Shown here: piece by piece, positions 58,767 to 64,000 of the stretch
How positions within the stretch are numbered: the first letter of the stretch is position 1
How the letters are laid out: each line of letters opens with the position of its first letter
NCBI GenBank assembly: GCA_905214345.1
Contig: CAJMLV010000009.1
Span: 18,252 to 82,251, forward strand
DNA: 64,000 bases
Direction of reading: 5' to 3'
Source: an uncultured bacterium
GTDB taxonomy: Bacteria; Bacillota; Clostridia; Oscillospirales; Ruminococcaceae
Program-made: the position numbers and the translations under genes
The notes under the pieces: generated by a model
What the model saw: the letters and a program-made list of their open reading frames with translations, nothing else
What the model was told of the DNA's origin: nothing
The model's database searches: none

Positions 58767-60824
58767 TCAGGATTCCTGGGCGGCGTAGGGCGCAGCTGCC
58801 GCCTGCAGGCTTTTCCAGGTGGCATCATCCACCACTCCCACCGGGTCCAGCCCCACCGTTTCCTGGTAGGCTTCCAGAACCGCCAGGGTCTGGGCATCCA
58901 GCACGCCGGTTTCTTCCACAAAGCTGTACCCGCAGTAAACGCTGCCCAGCACATTCAGCCACTGCTGTACCTGCAGCACCGCCGGTCCCGCACTGCCCGC
59001 CGCCAGCGCAGCGCCGGGCCATACACCGGCCGGTTCCGGCGCTGCCGCGGTAGGCGTCACGGCGTACAGAGCCGCCGCGGCCGCCGTAAAGGTGATCCAG
59101 TCCAGCGGTCCCACCTGCCCGGTGGCGGGCAGGTCAAACAGCGGCTGGGCCGCCAGCACCGCCCGTTCCAGTTCCTCCCCGAAATAGTCGCTCTGGGGCG
59201 GTGCTGGAATATCCGGCATCCAGTGGGCCAGGAAGGCCATCATCTGGGACAGAATCAGCACCTCGGTGCCGGTGTCGCCGGGGGCCAGCACCCGGGAGGG
59301 CTGGGGCAAAGGCGAAAGCCGGACCACCGGTCCGCTGGCCGCCATGCGCATGGCGTTTTCGTAGATGCTCTTCCATGTGGCCGGTCCTACGATGCCGTCC
59401 ACCGTCAGCCCTGCCTGCTGCTGCCAGGCCTCCACCGATTCGGCAGTGGCAGCGCCAAAGACGCCATCCACCGCCACCGAGGGCACACCCGGCCAGTATT
59501 CGGCGATCAGCCGCAGATAATACTGCACCGCCCGCACGGGAGTCCCGGTGCTGCCCTGGCGCAGGGTGGTCACAAATTGACCGGGTTCCACCCCCGGGTC
59601 CACCAGCTTGTTGGCCACGGCGATGCCTACTTCATTGAGCTTGGCCCAGGTAGCCCGGCCCACCACGCCGTCGGCAGTCAGGCCGAACAGGCTTTGGAAG
59701 GCCTTCACCGCCGCCGCGGTGCCGGAACCGTAGATACCGTCCACGTTCACCGCTTGCAGAGAGCTGTAATAGTCGGCAGCAATGCGCAGCCAGAACTGCA
59801 CCATCCGCACGTCGTTGCCCTTGCTGCCGGTGCGCAGAGCGGTGCCGGGATAGGCTGTGCCGCCCATATCGCTCTGCACGTCCACCCAGGCCAGATACAG
59901 CGCATCCCAGGTAGCCTGGCCCACCACACCGTCCACGGTCAGCCCTGCTTCGGTCTGGAATGCCTTGACCGCCCGTTCGGTGGCGGCGCCGAAATTGCCG
60001 TCCACCGATACCGATGGGATGCTTTCATCAAATTCCGCCAGGGTGGAAAGCCAGAACTGTACCAGCTCCACATAAGTGCCGGTATCGCCCCGGCGCAGCA
60101 CCACGCCCGGCCACACACCGCCGGTAACGGTGCCCGCCATGCTCTCGCCCTCGCTGGTCAGCTGAGCCAGTTCCTTCACGCTGACATAGATATAACTGAT
60201 TTTGTACCAGGTGGAGCGCCCCACCACGCCGTCCGCCGTCAGCGAGAAGTATTTCTGGAACGCCTTTACGCTGTTCTCGGTGGCAGCGTCAAAAGTCCCG
60301 TTCACGGTGGGTTTGCCGAAAGCCGGATAGTCTTTGGCAATGCGGTCCAGCTGCCGCTGAATGATGCGCACATCGGTGCCGGTGCTGCCTCTGCGCAGCG
60401 GGCTGCCGGGGTAGCTTTGGGGGATTGCCGCAATATTGCTGCTGGTGACCAGGTTCACATCATTGCCGTAGTAGTACCGCAGAATCTGCAGGGCGTTTTT
60501 GCCTTCGTTGGCCCGGTCCACGGTGCCCCACTGCTTCATCCCCTTGCAGGTCACCAGTTTTCCATCGCAGTATTCGGTGAAGTAAGGCTCAGCATCCCCG
60601 GTGCGGCGCACATAGGTGCAGAAAAGCTCGGCAGTGAGCCGTTCCGTCACCGCGTAAACGGTGCGGCCCTCGGTAAAGGCCTGGTCCACTGCCGGAGAGC
60701 CCGTGATGTTGAAGGAATATCCCCGGCTGGGATACCATTCTGTCCAGATGCGGTTCAGTGCCAGACTGATCTGGGCCAGAATGTTGGCCCGCAGGGCCTG
60801 TTCCGGCCAGGCGGGACACACCAT
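58767..60824 (-). CDS. SpoIID-like protein with six peptidoglycan-binding repeats
   Basis: About 685 residues from ATG 60824. The N-terminal domain (WPEQALRANILAQISLALNR and GMKQWGTVDRANEGKN) resembles SpoIID/amidase-enhancer proteins. Six peptidoglycan-binding repeats follow, each about 85-90 residues with an RxGxxGxxV...DGxFGxxT...GLTxDGxVG pattern; the fifth is degenerate. Homologues have roughly 30 more N-terminal residues. A good ribosome binding site and ATG at 60853 are one base out of frame, so the N-terminus may be disrupted or misread. No signal peptide is visible, as in many relatives. Confidence 0.75.
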   Translation of the reverse strand: MVCPAWPEQALRANILAQISLALNRIWTEWYPSRGYSFNITGSPAVDQAFTEGRTVYAVTERLTAELFCTYVRRTGDAEPYFTEYCDGKLVTCKGMKQWGTVDRANEGKNALQILRYYYGNDVNLVTSSNIAAIPQSYPGSPLRRGSTGTDVRIIQRQLDRIAKDYPAFGKPTVNGTFDAATENSVKAFQKYFSLTADGVVGRSTWYKISYIYVSVKELAQLTSEGESMAGTVTGGVWPGVVLRRGDTGTYVELVQFWLSTLAEFDESIPSVSVDGNFGAATERAVKAFQTEAGLTVDGVVGQATWDALYLAWVDVQSDMGGTAYPGTALRTGSKGNDVRMVQFWLRIAADYYSSLQAVNVDGIYGSGTAAAVKAFQSLFGLTADGVVGRATWAKLNEVGIAVANKLVDPGVEPGQFVTTLRQGSTGTPVRAVQYYLRLIAEYWPGVPSVAVDGVFGAATAESVEAWQQQAGLTVDGIVGPATWKSIYENAMRMAASGPVVRLSPLPQPSRVLAPGDTGTEVLILSQMMAFLAHWMPDIPAPPQSDYFGEELERAVLAAQPLFDLPATGQVGPLDWITFTAAAAALYAVTPTAAAPEPAGVWPGAALAAGSAGPAVLQVQQWLNVLGSVYCGYSFVEETGVLDAQTLAVLEAYQETVGLDPVGVVDDATWKSLQAAAAPYAAQES

Positions 60825-60903
60825 CCACGCCCGGACCTGCTCTTTGCGCCCATTCCCGGCTCCTTTGCAGCATGTTCTCTCCGTTTTCGGTATAACAAAA
60901 AGA

Positions 60904-60937
60904 AAAGCCCCGCACAGATTTCTCTGTACGGGGCTTT
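60904..60937 (-). terminator. Terminator after the surface protein gene
   Basis: Fifteen-base stem AAAGCCCCGTACAGA/TCTGTGCGGGGCTTT with one mismatch, then TTCTTTTTG on the minus strand. Confidence 0.82.
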
Positions 60938-60986
60938 CCCTGTTAAGACGGTGAAACCGCCTTGTCATTTGGTTTTGCGCTCAGAC

Positions 60987-63900
60987 TCAGGCATTCGCAG
61001 CCTCGTCTTCATCGGGTTCCTGCTTATCCTTCATGGACAGCACGGCGATAACAATCTGGATCACAGCGATGATCACCATCAGCAGGGTCCACTTGTCGAC
61101 GAAGACCATGGGGTTGCGCATATCTTCGGTCAGGATAAAGACGATGATGGAGCCGATGCCCGGAATCAGGCTGACCAGACGCCAGAAGCCATGCTTCTTG
61201 ACGGTGTACTCTTCTTCGCCATCTTCATCTTCCTTGCGCTTCTTGCCCAGGTAGCCGATCAACAGCAGCACGCTGCCCAGAGCGGTCAGGATGGTCAGGA
61301 TCAGGTTCAGCAGAGCCCAGGCCGCGTTGCCGCCAGCCAGCGGGGTCTCTTCATCACCAATGGTCTCTTCCTCGCCCTCACCGGCTTCAGGTGCCAGCGG
61401 GGTTTCTTCTTCCTGAATCTCTTCCTCTTCCGGAGCCTCGGTCACTTCTTCGCCCTCGCCTTCGTCCGGAGTGGTGGTATCAGTGGTACCGCCAGTAGCC
61501 GGGCCGGTGGGAGTAGTGGGAGTGGTCGGAGTAGTCGGAGTGGTGGGCGTAGTGGGATTCTCGGTCGGAACCGGGGTGGGCTCCACGTCAGGACCAACTT
61601 CACGATAGTAGAAGATGATGACGTTTTCGCCGGTGGTGATCTCAATAGACTGAGAGCTCGGGCTCATCAGCGAGTAGCCACCCAGCGCAGGAGCGCTTTC
61701 GGTCACGGTAGTACCGAAGGTCTGGCCTTCCACAACCTTCGCACCTGCCACTTCACGGCCGGTACCGTCTTCCAGGTAACGGACAGTGTAGGTCAGGTCG
61801 TTGCGGATGGAAAACTTGGCGGTAAAGGTCGTATCTGCATACACGCCATTGTTGGTATTCAGGTTGGCTGCAATGACATCAGTAGTCAGCAAAAGTTCTT
61901 CGCTGATCTTGCCGTCGCCCTTGTACCAGCCTTCCAGACGATAACCGCTCTTCGGGGTCGCAGTCGCACCACTGATACCCTCGGTACCAAGCACCTGTGC
62001 ATTCTCGGAATTCGGTGCCACAGTGCCTTCGCCTTCCGCAACATAGGTCACGGTGTAGCGCTGGCTTTCGTCCGCAACATAGGTATATACGAAGCTGTGG
62101 TCACTGCTCAACGTCACAAGCGTGTTGTTCGGATTCCAAGAGCCACCAGTGTAGCCAACATTCGGGACAGTGGCCGGCAGATTCGCAGTAGCGCTGCCAT
62201 TAACCGACCAGTTGCCGTTTTCGTCCAGCATAACCAAGGTTTCACCCTTCTGGGCGTTGCCACCTTCGGCCCAGGAACCATTCACAACATCATAGGTAAC
62301 CCAAACCTCATACTTATCGGGGATATCATCCGGGTCTTCGCCATCTTCACCGCCGCCCTTTTCGTCTTCCGCGAAATAGGCCGTAAACACTGCGTTGTCC
62401 GTATGAACCGTCTTGAAACCGCTCATATCCTTGCTGAAATCAACTACACCAGGCTGTGCACTGTCAGTCCAGTAATCGAAAGCAAAGCCTTCCTTGGCAA
62501 CAACAGCCGCACCACTGGGAGTCGCAGCCTTTTCACCAATAACTGCACCATTTGCACGTTCGAAGTTAAACACTTCACTTGCAGGAGACACCGTACCGGT
62601 AGTCTCGTCAGCGCTGCGATAGATGAACACGATCTGCGCATAGTCAGGTTTGCCGTCAGGATCTTCGCCGTCACCGCCGCCCGCTTTATCCTCAGCAAAG
62701 TATGCGGTAAAGGTCATATCGCCAGCGTATGCCTTGTCGAACATATTGGGCGCAGTGCCATTTTCAGCATTTTCGCTGTTCGTACCGTCAGACCAGTAAT
62801 CAGCCACATAACCATTGACTGCATTGGCAACAGGCTTTGCACCAGACTGAGTACCCGGTACAGCTTCCATAGTGCCTACAACGACACCACCAGCTCGTTC
62901 AAAGGTATAGGTTTCGTAGCTGGGTGTTACAGAACCCTGTCCTGCATTGGCACTACGATAGGTAAAGACGATCTGTGCATAGTCGGGAACGCCGTCACCG
63001 TCGCCACCATCGCTGCCGCCGCCCTTTTCGTCCTTGGCATAGTAGACGTTGATCACGTTATTCACGATTTCTTCGCCATCTTCCACATCAATTACGATGC
63101 TACCGCTGCTCGGATCCATATAATCCAGTACATAGTTCGTGCCCTCTTTACTGGTAGTAGCAGCCGGGCTCACCGTAACAGTCTGCTTGTACTCGGCCTG
63201 ACGAATGACAGGTTCATCCGCAACACCATCGTAGAAGTACACAATCTTGTAATTGTAGGTATTGATGCTGAAGGAACCGGTGACAATGACCTTCTGTGCC
63301 GGCATCACGAAACTATTTCCAGCGATTTCGGCATCACTGGTAGACCAACCGGAGAAGGTGTAACCCTTTGCGGAAGCAGCGCCTGCCAGAGTAACGGTAG
63401 CACCATACTTGTAGGACTGTACTTCCGGAAGAGCACTGGCATCTTCAGGCTGATAACCGGCGTAGCTGTAAATTACATCGTAGCGGTTGCGATCATAGTA
63501 AACTTTGAGGATCAAGCTCTCATTGCCGGCAATATTGCCGCTGAGAACAGAAAGCGTACTGTTCACCGTAAAGCCGGTACGATCTTCCGGAGTTACCGTC
63601 GCGGTAGTATCGGTCTCGCCGGTCTTGGTTTCGCTCTTCTCAAAGGTGTACTGATCATCCTTAATATTCTGGACGTAGTACTCAACAGTATACTTTGTAT
63701 CGCCATTGGCGGTGAAAGAACCACTGATGATCACATTCTCAGCGGGCATGTTAAAGTTTTCGGGACGACTCCAACCACTGAAGGTGTAGCCGGGAGCAGT
63801 GGCATCAGCCGCCACGGTCACTTCCTCACCATACTTATAGGTGGCTTCCGCAGGCAGTTCAGACGCACCCGCAGGGGTATTATCATACTGATAGGTAACG

Positions 63901-64000
63901 GTATAGCTGTTGCGGTCATAGTATACCTTCAGAACCAGCGTTCCGTTGCCATCAATGTTGCCACTGAGGACACTGCCTTCCGCATCCTTATTGAAGGTAA
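60987..64000 (-). CDS. Giant repeat-rich surface protein, N-terminus beyond the window
   Basis: The frame is open from the right window edge; at least 1004 residues are visible. It is made of InlB/Listeria-Bacteroides-type beta repeats (GYTFSGWS..., LKVYYDRNRYDVIYSY) and about 95-residue repeats beginning PDYAQIVFTYRSA, each preceded by GGGDGEDPDGKPD, a possible Ca2+-binding loop. A MucBP-like domain (YTVRYLEDGTGREV) is followed by a TTP stalk, acidic segments and three C-terminal membrane helices with charged tails. There is no LPXTG; anchoring is by the helices. It is probably an adhesin. Codon use is less GC-rich than neighbours in the repeats. Confidence 0.82.
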   Translation of the reverse strand, partial: TFNKDAEGSVLSGNIDGNGTLVLKVYYDRNSYTVTYQYDNTPAGASELPAEATYKYGEEVTVAADATAPGYTFSGWSRPENFNMPAENVIISGSFTANGDTKYTVEYYVQNIKDDQYTFEKSETKTGETDTTATVTPEDRTGFTVNSTLSVLSGNIAGNESLILKVYYDRNRYDVIYSYAGYQPEDASALPEVQSYKYGATVTLAGAASAKGYTFSGWSTSDAEIAGNSFVMPAQKVIVTGSFSINTYNYKIVYFYDGVADEPVIRQAEYKQTVTVSPAATTSKEGTNYVLDYMDPSSGSIVIDVEDGEEIVNNVINVYYAKDEKGGGSDGGDGDGVPDYAQIVFTYRSANAGQGSVTPSYETYTFERAGGVVVGTMEAVPGTQSGAKPVANAVNGYVADYWSDGTNSENAENGTAPNMFDKAYAGDMTFTAYFAEDKAGGGDGEDPDGKPDYAQIVFIYRSADETTGTVSPASEVFNFERANGAVIGEKAATPSGAAVVAKEGFAFDYWTDSAQPGVVDFSKDMSGFKTVHTDNAVFTAYFAEDEKGGGEDGEDPDDIPDKYEVWVTYDVVNGSWAEGGNAQKGETLVMLDENGNWSVNGSATANLPATVPNVGYTGGSWNPNNTLVTLSSDHSFVYTYVADESQRYTVTYVAEGEGTVAPNSENAQVLGTEGISGATATPKSGYRLEGWYKGDGKISEELLLTTDVIAANLNTNNGVYADTTFTAKFSIRNDLTYTVRYLEDGTGREVAGAKVVEGQTFGTTVTESAPALGGYSLMSPSSQSIEITTGENVIIFYYREVGPDVEPTPVPTENPTTPTTPTTPTTPTTPTGPATGGTTDTTTPDEGEGEEVTEAPEEEEIQEEETPLAPEAGEGEEETIGDEETPLAGGNAAWALLNLILTILTALGSVLLLIGYLGKKRKEDEDGEEEYTVKKHGFWRLVSLIPGIGSIIVFILTEDMRNPMVFVDKWTLLMVIIAVIQIVIAVLSMKDKQEPDEDEAANA

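Noticed and set aside
61490..61570. Short tandem repeats that look like a small satellite or CRISPR remnant
   Set aside because: They encode the TTP stalk of the surface protein; units are 9 bp and in frame, with no spacers.

Overview
The window reads as a chromosomal segment of a GC-rich, strictly anaerobic, Gram-positive Clostridia bacterium, most likely a gut Oscillospirales/Ruminococcaceae relative of Gemmiger, Subdoligranulum or Faecalibacterium. This is inferred from family content (desulfoferrodoxin, GGGtGRT protein, NifU-like scaffold, DUF362 ferredoxin-type protein, Fe-dependent alcohol dehydrogenase, ECF transporter S component), from strong AGGAGG ribosome binding sites, from many intrinsic terminators, and from the absence of outer-membrane genes. 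No rRNA, tRNA, CRISPR array, insertion sequence or prophage module was seen. Most of the window is ordinary housekeeping and accessory chromosome.

Layout. 1-2.4 kb: a nucleotide-sugar pair (ketoisomerase cut by the left edge, DegT-type aminotransferase) and an XRE regulator with an ImmA/IrrE-type protease. 2.4-6.7 kb: a redox cluster (Fe-alcohol dehydrogenase, GGGtGRT protein, NifU-like protein, desulfoferrodoxin) whose promoters carry Rex-like or tandem operator candidates. 6.7-16 kb: membrane and envelope proteins, RlmD, TspO, a CorA-like transporter, an ammonium transporter fused to a PII protein, and a Gfo/Idh/MocA oxidoreductase. 16-24.7 kb: a four-gene operon (cytidylate-kinase-like, MATE, DUF308, FAD oxidoreductase), HtrA, a GNAT-MnmM fusion and RF3.

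24.7-29.4 kb: the most unusual locus. It is a tightly overlapping three-gene operon: a radical SAM/SPASM-like enzyme, a membrane protein whose cytoplasmic tail ends in a Cys-Ala repeat, and a two-module AAA+ ATPase of the CbbX/SpoVK type. The arrangement suggests a modification system acting on the Cys-rich tail. 30-36 kb: DegV, an ICMT-like methyltransferase, a GH3-family enzyme whose end is frameshifted in a C7 run, and a 7TM-GGDEF-HD-GYP protein.

36-46.9 kb: glucokinase, an ECF S component, a cupin/LysR divergon, nitroreductase plus DUF362, a secreted protein whose start codon appears to be ACG, UppP, a HAD phosphatase, a PLP aminotransferase and an L,D-transpeptidase. 46.9-47.4 kb holds a large palindromic intergenic repeat; a collapsed relative lies near 2.5 kb. 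47.4-55 kb: AroD, a polysaccharide flippase, a YgjP-like metallopeptidase, a TrmN6-like methyltransferase and a MacB-type ABC export operon. 55-58 kb: hflK-hflC behind a strongly structured leader with a terminator (riboswitch candidate), and a second nitroreductase. 58-64 kb: cell-wall proteins (M15-like peptidase, SpoIID-like protein with six peptidoglycan-binding repeats) and a giant repeat-rich surface protein cut by the right edge.
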